From JAFDVL01 sp031409955 (lineage in GTDB: Bacteria > Acidobacteriota > Blastocatellia > RBC074): a stretch of 64,000 nucleotides of DNA. The stretch lies in NCBI GenBank assembly GCA_031409955.1, contig JANNYF010000267.1, positions 26,418 through 90,417 of the forward strand, written 5' to 3'. Made by a program: the position numbers and the translations under genes. Within the stretch, counting starts at the first letter, position 1. Each line of letters begins with the position of its first letter. Shown in pieces: positions 34,969 through 43,366 of the stretch. The notes under the pieces are model-generated. The model was given only the letters and a program-made list of their open reading frames with translations, had not been told where the DNA came from and made no database searches.

Positions 34969-36006
34969 ATGTCCGAGTCTACGACCACAACCCAAAAAGC
35001 CTTCACGCTGGAAGAAGTTCTCTTCGCGGAACCGTACCGCTTTGATTTCTTTCAGGCGGTGCGCTTGTTGGAGCGCATCTATGCCATCCGAAAGCCCGTC
35101 GGACACGCCTCAGAACCCGTGCAGGAAGCGGTTCGCTTTCGCACGCTGACCGGATTGAATTTTCCCGCCAGCCAAATCTACGCATTGGAGCGCGAAAGCG
35201 ATGATCCCTACCAGCCTGCACCGCCCAAAATGACGGTTGCGTTTATGGGCTTGACCGGGCCGTTGGGCGTGTTGCCGCATCCGTACACCGAATTGTTGAT
35301 GGAGCGATTGCGCAATAAAGACAAGGCGTTGGTGGAGTTTCTGGATCAGTTCAATCATCGGCTGCTGTCACTGTTCTTTCGCGCGTGGGAAAAGTATCGC
35401 TTCCCGATTGGCGTCGAACGCGGGCTGAATGATCGCTTCACCGAATTTCTCTTTGACATCGTCGGCCTTGGCACACGCGGCTTGCGGCAGCGCTTCAGTT
35501 TTGCCGATGAAGGCTTGCTGAGCTACGGCGGACTGATCGCCAATCAACCGCATTCGGCCAGCGCAATGGCGGGTATCCTGAGCGATTACTTTGGCGTGCC
35601 CGCAGAAATTGAGCAATTCAAAGGACAATGGCTCAAGCTTGACCCGGAAAGCACTTCGACGCTCGGTCGCGCCAATCATCAGTTAGGCGTCAGCACCGTG
35701 GTCGGCACGCGCGTGTGGGACACGCAATCGAAACTGCGCATGCGCTTCGGCCCGCTCAGCTTGGACAAATTCACTGCGTTTTTGCCGAACGGTTCGGCCT
35801 TCAAACCGGCAACCGAAATCACGCAGTTTTTCGCGGGACTGGAGTTTGATTTCGACATCCAGTTAGTGCTGCAAAAAGCCGCCGTCCCCGCGTGCAAATT
35901 GTCCACCAAAGCCAAACCCGCCTTGGGTTGGACGACTTGGTTAAAGACGAAACCTTTTCCGACGGACGACGCACAAGTCGTACTTAGCTCCGGTCACTTG
36001 CCGTAA
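34969..36006 (+). CDS. tssG: T6SS baseplate subunit TssG (ImpH/VasB)
   Basis: A 345-residue TssG. Segments that identify it are FDFFQAVRLLERIYA, VRFRTLTGLNFPASQIYALE, MTVAFMGLTGPLGVLPHPYTELLMERL, KALVEFLDQFNHRLLSLFFRAWEKYRFP and the conserved FGPLSLDKFTAFLPNGSAF near the C-terminus. It pairs with TssF in the baseplate wedge. It is separated from tssF by repeat family A, and is the last gene of the structural block. Confidence 0.96.
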   Translation: MSESTTTTQKAFTLEEVLFAEPYRFDFFQAVRLLERIYAIRKPVGHASEPVQEAVRFRTLTGLNFPASQIYALERESDDPYQPAPPKMTVAFMGLTGPLGVLPHPYTELLMERLRNKDKALVEFLDQFNHRLLSLFFRAWEKYRFPIGVERGLNDRFTEFLFDIVGLGTRGLRQRFSFADEGLLSYGGLIANQPHSASAMAGILSDYFGVPAEIEQFKGQWLKLDPESTSTLGRANHQLGVSTVVGTRVWDTQSKLRMRFGPLSLDKFTAFLPNGSAFKPATEITQFFAGLEFDFDIQLVLQKAAVPACKLSTKAKPALGWTTWLKTKPFPTDDAQVVLSSGHLP

Positions 36007-36089
36007 AGCACCGACATGGTTTGCGAGACAATGTCAGTTCAAGATGACTAGAGAAAATTCGCAAATGATTTGGTTTTTGAGAAAAAGAA

Positions 36090-36305
36090 ATTCCGCCCAG
36101 TCCCAACGGGACGTAATGGAATAGCCCAGGATGGAATGGCGCAGTAGCGGAATGCAATCCTGGGGACGAGAAGAAATCTGCCCCAAGCGCTAAAGGCGCG
36201 GGATAATTTATTACGTCCTTTCAGGACTCACACGCTGTCGCACCTTGTTCCTAGGGTTTTACCCCAGGCTATTGCATCGCGTCCCGTTGGGACTGAAAAC
36301 GGAAC
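36090..36305. repeat. Composite inverted-repeat element downstream of tssG
   Basis: Outer arms contain a perfect 14-bp inverted core, AGTCCCAACGGGAC (36099-36112) and GTCCCGTTGGGACT (36281-36294), extended outward by TTCCG/CGGAA and inward by imperfect AATAGCC pairing. The interior holds further short inverted pieces (TCCTGGGG/CCCCAGG, GCGC..GCGC). It occupies most of the 331-bp gap between tssG and the CsgG-like gene. No gene is seen within it. Confidence 0.85.
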
Positions 36306-36337
36306 TCTCTTGATCTCTACAGAAGGAGAAAACGCGT

Positions 36338-37330
36338 ATGTTCAGAAAAACCACCACCACCCTCATCACTCTGATTTTACTGGCGGGGATCACCTTCACC
36401 GCCAACGCACAGCAAAAGAAACGCATCGCCGTTTTGGATTTTGATTATGCGACCGTCTACAGCGATGTCGGCTACATTTTCGGCTCCAACGTAGACGTCG
36501 GCAAAGGCATCGCCGACCTGCTCGTCACCAAATTGGTGCAGGGCGGGCAATACAGCGTGATTGAGCGCAAACAACTCGACAAAATCATGGCCGAACAAAA
36601 CCTCGGCGCGAGCGGTCGCGTAGACGAAGCCACCGCCGCCCGCATCGGCAAAATCCTCGGCGTAGACGCGTTGATTATGGGCAGCATTCACAGCTTCGGA
36701 CGCGATGACAAATCCAAAGGCGGCGGCGGCGGCGTCAGCGTTCCCGTGCCTGTCTTTGGCGGCGTCAAGCTCGGTTCCAAAAAAGCCAAAGCCCAGGTCG
36801 GTATCAACTTCAGAATGGTAGCGACCGACACTGCTGAAATCTTTGCTGCCGGTGACGCGCGCGGCGAATCGAAACGCGAAGGCGCAAGCATTCAAGCCAC
36901 TGGCGGCGTCAAAGGCGTCTACACCGACGGCGCACTTGGCATGAATTCCAGCAACTTCGCCGAAACCATCATTGGCGAAGCCGTCTACGATTGCGTCAAC
37001 AAATTGGCCGCGCAGTTGGAAGAGAAAGCGACCACTTTGCCCGCCCGCACTGCCGCAGCCGTGAAAACCGAAGGCGTGATCGCCGATGTGTCCGGCGCAA
37101 CCGTCATCATCAACATTGGCCGCAATGCAGGGTTGAAAAAAGGCGACCGCCTGGAAGTGAAACGCGTAACGCGCGAAGTCAAAGACCCGGACACTGGCAA
37201 GGTGATTCGCGTGGTATCGGACAAGGTTGGCGAAGTCGTGTTGACGGATGTGGATGAGACGAGTGCGGAAGGAAAGTTTTCGGGAAATAGTGCGGCGAAG
37301 GTGAAAGATAAAGTTACACCGATGCCGTAA
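36338..37330 (+). CDS. Secreted CsgG/HfaB-like protein
   Basis: A 330-residue protein. A signal peptide (residues 1-25, ANAQ cleavage, no lipobox) precedes a CsgG-type domain with KKRIAVLDFDYA, DLLVTKLVQGGQYSVIERKQLDKIMAEQNLG and AARIGKILGVDALIMGSI. A C-terminal SH3/RNA-binding-like barrel (about 255-330; GVIADVSGATVIINIGRNAGLKKGDRLEV) follows. Strict CsgG is an outer-membrane lipoprotein channel. The absence of a lipid anchor and the added C-terminal domain suggest an envelope protein of CsgG superfamily but different role. AAGGAGAA precedes ATG 36338. Confidence 0.82.
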   Translation: MFRKTTTTLITLILLAGITFTANAQQKKRIAVLDFDYATVYSDVGYIFGSNVDVGKGIADLLVTKLVQGGQYSVIERKQLDKIMAEQNLGASGRVDEATAARIGKILGVDALIMGSIHSFGRDDKSKGGGGGVSVPVPVFGGVKLGSKKAKAQVGINFRMVATDTAEIFAAGDARGESKREGASIQATGGVKGVYTDGALGMNSSNFAETIIGEAVYDCVNKLAAQLEEKATTLPARTAAAVKTEGVIADVSGATVIINIGRNAGLKKGDRLEVKRVTREVKDPDTGKVIRVVSDKVGEVVLTDVDETSAEGKFSGNSAAKVKDKVTPMP

Positions 37331-37338
37331 TTTAGTGT

Positions 37339-37436
37339 GTTGCGCGAACTGTTAGTTTGCGTTGCTTATGATTAGAAACTTTCGATTTTACTTAAGAGGT
37401 TAGTAATCGAAGACGCAAACTAACAGTTTGCGCAAC
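37339..37436. repeat. Inverted-repeat element, family B copy 1
   Basis: Arms at 37339-37362 and 37413-37436 are inverted copies with one mismatch. Each contains CAAACT/CGAACT-GTT-AGTTTG, the same kind of core as family A. It ends nine bases before the start of the next gene. Confidence 0.92.
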
Positions 37437-37445
37437 ATCAAGAGT

Positions 37446-38048
37446 ATGGCATTTACGGATTTCAAGACGATTGCGGAAGTACAAGAGCGGTACTTGATTA
37501 AATATCAAACGGCGCATTTTATACAAAGCAATGTTATCGAAGTTAGTCCGAAACTAATTGAGGAACTTAGCTTTGTCGAGCAATATATTGACACGCGCGT
37601 TTCCGAATTTGCAATTCGGGAGAACTTAATCTTTCCGGTCTTGCGCGAAGTCTATAAAAAGTACGCCGAACAGTTTTCGCTCTGGAGCCATCGCTTTATC
37701 AAATACGATGAGGTACTGGTTGGGACGCCCGATTATTTCGTCAGCAAACGTTCGGAGTTAGGCAAAACCGTGCTGGGCAAGCCACTCCTGGTGATGATTG
37801 AGGCGAAGAAAAATGATTTTGATGAAGGCTGGGCGCAATGTTTGGCGGAAATGGTAGCCGCCCAAAAGCTGAATGAAAACGAATTGCCTATCTATGGCAT
37901 TGTTACTGATGGTCAGGTTTGGCAATTTGGGAAACTGGAAGGTGCGACTTACACCTATAACGAAAAGCTGTTTACACTAGATGATTTGGCGGAATTGTTA
38001 GGCGCGTTAGATTACGTTTACGAACAATTGCAGGCGAAAAGTGCATAG
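37446..38048 (+). CDS. Small putative PD-(D/E)XK-fold protein
   Basis: A 200-residue protein of unrecognised family. ATG 37446 is preferred to an in-frame TTG at 37428 that would lie within the repeat element; only AAGAG just upstream could serve as a weak ribosome-binding site. The segment VGTPDYFVSKRSELGKTVLGKPLLVMIEAKKND fits a nuclease-like core (PD then E-x-K), and similar standalone proteins resemble the HsdR N-terminal nuclease fold. Codon use and AT content look slightly higher than the T6SS neighbours, suggesting a different history. Nuclease activity is inferred from the motif. Confidence 0.65.
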   Translation: MAFTDFKTIAEVQERYLIKYQTAHFIQSNVIEVSPKLIEELSFVEQYIDTRVSEFAIRENLIFPVLREVYKKYAEQFSLWSHRFIKYDEVLVGTPDYFVSKRSELGKTVLGKPLLVMIEAKKNDFDEGWAQCLAEMVAAQKLNENELPIYGIVTDGQVWQFGKLEGATYTYNEKLFTLDDLAELLGALDYVYEQLQAKSA

Positions 38049-38152
38049 CAGTCTATCGCACCTTTCGCCCGCAAACATCGCTTATTGGAGTAGATGCCAA
38101 ATGGCATCTTGTAAATTAGACAACTTAACCCATTCTTGAAAGGAAGTAATCT

Positions 38153-38935
38153 ATGGCTAAGCTAATCCTTACAGGTTCCGTCGGTGCTGGCGGAGCCAAA
38201 AATGGTATCCCGCACAATCAACCTGGGGATGTGGCGCTGGTTCGAGATCGTCTGGTCGAACTCGGATACAAATGGGTGAGCAGCGTTACGTCTGGCACTG
38301 ATACCGAATTACTTCGTACTCTCAAGCTGTTTCAGTCCATCCTCAAGGGCAGTGGACAGGCCGACAAGGGAGATGGTCGGCTTGATTTGCACGGCGAGGT
38401 GCATCGCTGGTTGGCGGCCAATAACGCTCCTGGCTGGGTAGCAATCGGCACGCATGGATATGGTTGGAAATTTACTACGCCGCTTGCCTATGGTGAAAAA
38501 AACGGCGGGTTCACAACAAGCTGGATGGCAGACCGCATTCGTTGGGCGGGCTTCGAGTATGCGACCAAAGCCTTCTTCGCGGTGGCGAATGCCCCGCCGC
38601 TCTGGATTCGGGACTGTTCGCCCGAAAGGGGAGGCAATGCCGCCGGTCACAAGAGTCACGAGACCGGTCTGGATGTAGACATGCGGTTGCCACTGCTGCC
38701 GCCCTATACGGACAAATGGGATAGATTGGAAGGAAAAGAATACGGCACAAAATTCCACTACGAAGCGGCGCTCGAACAGGTCAGTGCGATCCGGTCAATG
38801 ATGGAACCGAAGTTAGTTCTCTTCAATGATCCCCGCTTCATTTCGCGGGGGTTGAGTACACACGAGGCAAACCACGGCAACCACTATCACATCCGCATCA
38901 AGCCGCCAACGCGTGAAGATGGGATTTACAAATGA
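38153..38935 (+). CDS. MepA-like murein endopeptidase without signal peptide (T6SS effector candidate)
   Basis: A 260-residue protein. The LAS-peptidase signature of penicillin-insensitive murein endopeptidase MepA is visible: GHKSHETGLDVD (His169 to Asp176) and HYHIRI (His244, His246) as zinc ligands. The N-terminal 90 residues look like a peptidoglycan-binding-like helical domain (DVALVRDRLVELGYKWV ... LKLFQSILKG). MepA cuts D-Ala-meso-DAP cross-links. MepA itself is exported, but this protein has no signal peptide and starts with MAKLILTGSV, which together with its T6SS position suggests export by T6SS. AAAGGAAG precedes ATG 38153. Confidence 0.82.
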   Translation: MAKLILTGSVGAGGAKNGIPHNQPGDVALVRDRLVELGYKWVSSVTSGTDTELLRTLKLFQSILKGSGQADKGDGRLDLHGEVHRWLAANNAPGWVAIGTHGYGWKFTTPLAYGEKNGGFTTSWMADRIRWAGFEYATKAFFAVANAPPLWIRDCSPERGGNAAGHKSHETGLDVDMRLPLLPPYTDKWDRLEGKEYGTKFHYEAALEQVSAIRSMMEPKLVLFNDPRFISRGLSTHEANHGNHYHIRIKPPTREDGIYK

Positions 38936-38983
38936 TCCTTTTCGGATTGAACCCTTGGGGTTGATAAAAGCAGAAAGGTAGTT

Positions 38984-40315
38984 ATGAAAGCAGTGCAAGT
39001 CGAAAAGGTTTTACAGAAAATTAAGAGACAGAAAGATAGACGCTCTCTAACTTTCTGCCTTACATTTTTCTGTCTATTTATCTTAGTTATTGCTTCGCCC
39101 ATCGTTAATGCCCAACCGAGCAGCCGCGATAATCCGTTGCCACTTCTCAACAACGAACTGAAAGGCAACATTGCGCCCAACGTGCCGCTCAATCGGTTCT
39201 ATGCCTTTGAGGCCGGGCCGGGCGATGTGAGCTTTTCGCTCGAAGTCAAAACCAACGAACAATGGTCGAACATCGGCGTCGAGATTTTGGATGCGAATGC
39301 GCAAACACTCATCAAATTCGATGCGTCTTCGGGCGGTGATAAGAAAGACGCGAAGCTGCGTTTGGAGCAGCGGCAAGCCGTGATGATGCGTGTGTTTGGG
39401 CCGCGCAATAATCAAAGCGGGTTCTTCACGCTGAAGCTCAAAGGCCCGGTTTTCTTCAATAAAACCGTTGCGGTCACTGCGCCGCCAAAACAGAACGAAC
39501 CCAGCCCGCCGGGAAATACGTTACCCCCCGTCGAAAAGAAACCCGACGAGACGACTTCAACGGCAGCGCGCAGTGAGGGCAATTCAACTGTCACGACCAA
39601 TTCGGGGACGACCTCCAGCGCAGTCAATGAAATCAGTACGAACAAGCGCGTTGCCTTAGTCATTGGCAACAGCAGTTATCAAGTCGGTGCGCTGGCGAAT
39701 CCGGCGAACGATGCAAAGGCGATGGCGCAATCGTTGCGGGATTCGGGCTTTGAGGTGATGCAATATACGAACATCAACAAGCGCGACTTTGAAGAAAGCC
39801 TGCGTGCGTTCGGCAGCAAGATTCCACGCGGCGGTGTCGCGCTGTTTTACTTCGCAGGCCACGGCGTGCAGGTCAAAGGCGTGAACTTCCTGTTGCCGAT
39901 TGGGGCGAAGGTCGAAAAAGAAGGCGATGTCGAATTTGAAGCCGTAGACGCCGGGCGCATTATGAATGAACTCGAATCCGCCGGCTCGCGGCTGAACATC
40001 GTGATTCTGGATGCGTGCCGCAACAATCCGTTTGCCCAACGCGTGCGCTCGTTGTCGCGCGGACTGGCGGTGATGAGTGCGCCGAGCGGAACGGTCGTAG
40101 CCTATGCGACCGGGCCGGGCGAAGTGGCAAGTGACGGCGATGGCAACAATGGTTTGTACACGCAGGAATTGCTGAAAAACATGCGCGAGCCGAATTTGAA
40201 AATTGAAGAGATGCTGAAGCGCACGCGCATTGCGGTCAAAGAAAAAACCAACGGTCAGCAAGTGCCGTGGGAAAACACGTCGCTGGATGGCGATTTTTAT
40301 TTTCGGAAGCAATAA
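38984..40315 (+). CDS. Caspase-like (C14) protease with N-terminal membrane anchor
   Basis: A 443-residue protein. A signal-anchor or signal peptide (about residues 22-42) precedes a beta-rich prepeptidase-C-like region (60-155), a Ser/Thr/Pro-rich linker (165-220) and a C-terminal peptidase C14 domain. The catalytic histidine is in LFYFAGHGVQ (His293) and the cysteine in VILDACRNNPF (Cys345), both canonical. It is expected to cleave after Arg/Lys or Asp. It sits between the MepA-like gene and clpV. AAGGTAG precedes the start; the alternative is a periplasmic soluble protease. Confidence 0.88.
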   Translation: MKAVQVEKVLQKIKRQKDRRSLTFCLTFFCLFILVIASPIVNAQPSSRDNPLPLLNNELKGNIAPNVPLNRFYAFEAGPGDVSFSLEVKTNEQWSNIGVEILDANAQTLIKFDASSGGDKKDAKLRLEQRQAVMMRVFGPRNNQSGFFTLKLKGPVFFNKTVAVTAPPKQNEPSPPGNTLPPVEKKPDETTSTAARSEGNSTVTTNSGTTSSAVNEISTNKRVALVIGNSSYQVGALANPANDAKAMAQSLRDSGFEVMQYTNINKRDFEESLRAFGSKIPRGGVALFYFAGHGVQVKGVNFLLPIGAKVEKEGDVEFEAVDAGRIMNELESAGSRLNIVILDACRNNPFAQRVRSLSRGLAVMSAPSGTVVAYATGPGEVASDGDGNNGLYTQELLKNMREPNLKIEEMLKRTRIAVKEKTNGQQVPWENTSLDGDFYFRKQ

Positions 40316-40322
40316 GACCGTC

Positions 40323-40415
40323 GTTGCGCAAACTGTTAGTTTGCGTCGTGGCGACGGTAACTTTTATCAATCACTGTTGCAGTGGCGAACGACGCAAACT
40401 AACAGTTTGCGCAAC
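40323..40415. repeat. Inverted-repeat element, family B copy 2
   Basis: Arms at 40323-40346 and 40392-40415 are perfect 24-bp inverted copies, each with CAAACT-GTT-AGTTTG or complement. The element fills the gap between the caspase-like gene and clpV, and is followed by TTCCAGGAGAG that supplies the clpV ribosome-binding site. Confidence 0.95.
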
Positions 40416-40434
40416 ATTTCCAGGAGAGAATGCG

Positions 40435-43092
40435 ATGAACGTCAATTTGAAATCACTCGTTGCCCGGTTGAATGAAACCTGTCAAAGCGCGTTGCAGGGC
40501 GCTGCCGGACTCTGTTTGTCCCGCACAAACTACGATATTGAACTCGAACATTTGTTCGTGAAATTGTTGGAAGTGTCCGACACGGATCTGACCAAAATCC
40601 TGCGGCAGTACGAATTGAATCCGTCGCGTCTGGTCAAAGACCTCACGGTTGCGATGGATAAATTGAAGACGGGGAATTCCCGTACGCCGGGCATCGCACG
40701 CGAGATTACCGATTTGATTCAGGACGCGTGGTTGTTGGCTTCGGTGGAATTCGGCGAAGCAAAAATTCGCTCCGGGCATTTGTTGTTGGCGTTGTTGAGC
40801 AGCGACAGCATGGCTCGCCTCGCGCGTGAAATTTCCAAAGACTTCACCAAAATCAAACTCGACGAGTTGAAAGAAAACTTCGCCGCTTTGACCAACGGTT
40901 CCAATGAAGCGCGCGCGGCAGAAGGCTTCACCTCGCAACCGATGGGCGATGGCGGCGGTGATGCGACTGCGCCCGGTATCGCTGCCGCAGGCAAAACCAA
41001 AGCGCTTGATCAATTCACGGTTGACCTCACGGCGCGCGCGCGGGCTGGCAAAATTGATCCAGTCTTGGGGCGCGATTTTGAAGTCCGCCAGCTTGTGGAC
41101 ATCCTGACGCGTCGTCGCCAAAACAATCCGATTCTGACGGGCGAGGCGGGCGTTGGTAAAACCGCCGTCGTCGAAGGTTTCGCGCTGCGTATTGCGCAAG
41201 GTGATGTGCCGGAACCGCTGAAAAACGTGTCGTTGCGGACTTTAGATTTGGGTTTGCTGCAAGCAGGCGCGGGCGTCAAAGGCGAATTTGAAAACCGCTT
41301 GAAGACGGTGATTGAAGAGGTCAAATCATCGCCGCAACCGATCATTATTTTCATTGACGAAGCGCACACAATGATCGGCGCGGGCGGACAGGCCGGACAG
41401 AACGATGCAGCGAATTTGCTCAAACCTGCGTTGGCGCGCGGTGAACTGCGCACGATTGCGGCGACGACCTGGGCGGAGTACAAAAAATACTTCGAGAAAG
41501 ACCCCGCGCTCGCCCGTCGTTTTCAAGTCGTCAAAGTCGAAGAGCCTGACGAGGAAAAGGGAATTATCATGATGCGCGGCATTGTCCACGCGCTCGAAAC
41601 TCACCACAACGTGCGCATCCTCGACGAGGCGGTCGAAGATTCTGTGCGCCTCTCGCATCGCTACATTACCGGTCGCCAGTTGCCGGACAAATCGGTCAGC
41701 GTCCTTGACACCGCGTGTGCGAAAGTAGCGATTGGACAGGGCGCAACGCCTGCCGCGATTGAAGACGCGTCGCGTCGCATTGCCAATCTGACGACCGAAA
41801 TCAACGTTCTCGAACGCGAAACGATCACCGGTGCGCCGCACGACGAACGCATTACCGAATTGAAAGCGGATCGCACTGCCACCGAAAACTCACTCGCCAC
41901 GCTCACCGCGCAATGGGACAAGGAACGCGAGTTGATTGTGAAGATTCGGGAGTTGCGCGAAAAGCTTGAAGGGATGGCGAAGGAAGGGAAGCCGGAAGGC
42001 GCGGCGGAACTGCGTGTTGAGTTAGCAACGATCAATGCGGAACTCGCCACGGCACAGGGCGAGACGCCGTTGATGCAGCCTGTCGTCACGTCGCAAACCA
42101 TCGCTGAAGTGATTTCCGGTTGGACTGGAATCCCGGTTGGCAAGATGGTATCGGACGAAATTCAGGCGATCTTGAAACTGTCAGAAACGCTGAGAGAACG
42201 CGTCATCGGACAAGACCACGCGCTCGCTACAATTGCCGAACGCATCAAGACTTCACGCGCGGGTTTGGTTGATCCGAAGCGTCCCATCGGCGTGTTTATT
42301 TTGGTCGGCACCAGTGGCGTTGGCAAAACCGAAACCGCGCTGGCATTGGCCGAAACGTTGTACGGCGGCGAGCGCAATCTGATCTCCATCAACATGAGCG
42401 AGTATCAGGAAGCGCATACTGTTTCGTCGCTGAAAGGCTCGCCGCCAGGTTACGTTGGTTATGGCGAAGGCGGTGTGTTGACCGAAGCGGTGCGACGCAA
42501 ACCGTACTCTGTCGTACTGCTGGATGAAGTCGAAAAGGCGCATCCCGACGTGATGGAATTGTTCTATCAAGTCTTCGATAAAGGCGTGCTGGAAGACGGC
42601 GAAGGCCGCGAGATTGATTTCAAAAACACGGTGATTCTGCTGACGTCGAACATCGCCACCGACACGATTATGAAGCTTTGTGCTGACCCAGACACGAAGC
42701 CGGAACCGGCTGGCTTGGTGGACGCGATTCGGCCTGAATTGGTGAAAGCCTTCAAACCTGCCTTGCTCGGTCGGATGACCATCGTGCCGTTTTATCCGAT
42801 TTCGGACGATATTTTGCGAATGATTATCAAATTGCAACTGTCGAAGATTGCCGAGCGCATTCACGAAAATCATCGGGCTTCGTTCACCTTTGACGAGGCT
42901 GTGATTGAAGCCGTTGGCAAACGTTGCACCGACGTAGACAGCGGCGCGCGCAATGTTCACAACATCCTGAATGGCACGTTGTTGCCCGCGATGTCGGGCG
43001 AGTTTTTATCGAAGATGGCGGCGGGCGAATCTGTGAATACGGTGCATATTAGTTTGAGTGATGATGGACAATTCAACTACGCGATCAGTTGA
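40435..43092 (+). CDS. clpV: T6SS sheath-disassembly ATPase ClpV (TssH)
   Basis: An 885-residue ClpB/ClpV-type Hsp100. ATG 40435 is chosen because CAGGAGAG precedes it and it gives the standard ClpV start (NVNLKSLVARLNETCQSALQGAAGL); a longer in-frame start would run through repeat B. Clp-N repeats, AAA1 with Walker A GEAGVGKT (236-243), a coiled middle domain, and AAA2 with GTSGVGKT (625-632) are present, as is a C-terminal D2-small domain. The N-terminus with CQSALQGAAGLCLSRTNYDIELEHLF is a ClpV rather than ClpB feature. It recycles the contracted TssBC sheath. Confidence 0.95.
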   Translation: MNVNLKSLVARLNETCQSALQGAAGLCLSRTNYDIELEHLFVKLLEVSDTDLTKILRQYELNPSRLVKDLTVAMDKLKTGNSRTPGIAREITDLIQDAWLLASVEFGEAKIRSGHLLLALLSSDSMARLAREISKDFTKIKLDELKENFAALTNGSNEARAAEGFTSQPMGDGGGDATAPGIAAAGKTKALDQFTVDLTARARAGKIDPVLGRDFEVRQLVDILTRRRQNNPILTGEAGVGKTAVVEGFALRIAQGDVPEPLKNVSLRTLDLGLLQAGAGVKGEFENRLKTVIEEVKSSPQPIIIFIDEAHTMIGAGGQAGQNDAANLLKPALARGELRTIAATTWAEYKKYFEKDPALARRFQVVKVEEPDEEKGIIMMRGIVHALETHHNVRILDEAVEDSVRLSHRYITGRQLPDKSVSVLDTACAKVAIGQGATPAAIEDASRRIANLTTEINVLERETITGAPHDERITELKADRTATENSLATLTAQWDKERELIVKIRELREKLEGMAKEGKPEGAAELRVELATINAELATAQGETPLMQPVVTSQTIAEVISGWTGIPVGKMVSDEIQAILKLSETLRERVIGQDHALATIAERIKTSRAGLVDPKRPIGVFILVGTSGVGKTETALALAETLYGGERNLISINMSEYQEAHTVSSLKGSPPGYVGYGEGGVLTEAVRRKPYSVVLLDEVEKAHPDVMELFYQVFDKGVLEDGEGREIDFKNTVILLTSNIATDTIMKLCADPDTKPEPAGLVDAIRPELVKAFKPALLGRMTIVPFYPISDDILRMIIKLQLSKIAERIHENHRASFTFDEAVIEAVGKRCTDVDSGARNVHNILNGTLLPAMSGEFLSKMAAGESVNTVHISLSDDGQFNYAIS

Positions 43093-43101
43093 AACAAGGT
43101 T

Positions 43102-43201
43102 ATGCGGAATAGACTACGGATAACGCGGATTGGGCGGATCGGTGCGGATCAGATCGGTGAAAATCCGCACCGATTCGCGTCATCTGCGGTCTATTCTGCC
43201 G
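43102..43201. repeat. Imperfect inverted repeat downstream of clpV
   Basis: Left arm (about 43102-43150) and right arm (about 43163-43201) pair as CGGTGCGGAT, ACGCG-AT, GAATAGAC and related pieces with several mismatches and a short loop. It is a strong stem-loop candidate in the 274-bp gap before the GH19 gene. No gene is seen in the rest of the gap. Confidence 0.75.
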
Positions 43202-43366
43202 AAAGATATACAATGTCACTCATTGCATCGCTTCATTCGCTTATTTAATCAGTAGCAGTTGATGACAATCAGATTATGCGTGAGATACGGCGCGGAATGA
43301 TTCACGACGACTGGCAGATGTTTTTGCTGCTTCATAAGTTTTCGTCGCAGTAATAGGAGCTTTGCA

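Noticed and set aside
40267..40434. N-terminal extension of ClpV
   Set aside because: The extension would be translated from a repeat element and lacks the usual ClpV N-terminus, while ATG 40435 has a good ribosome-binding site.
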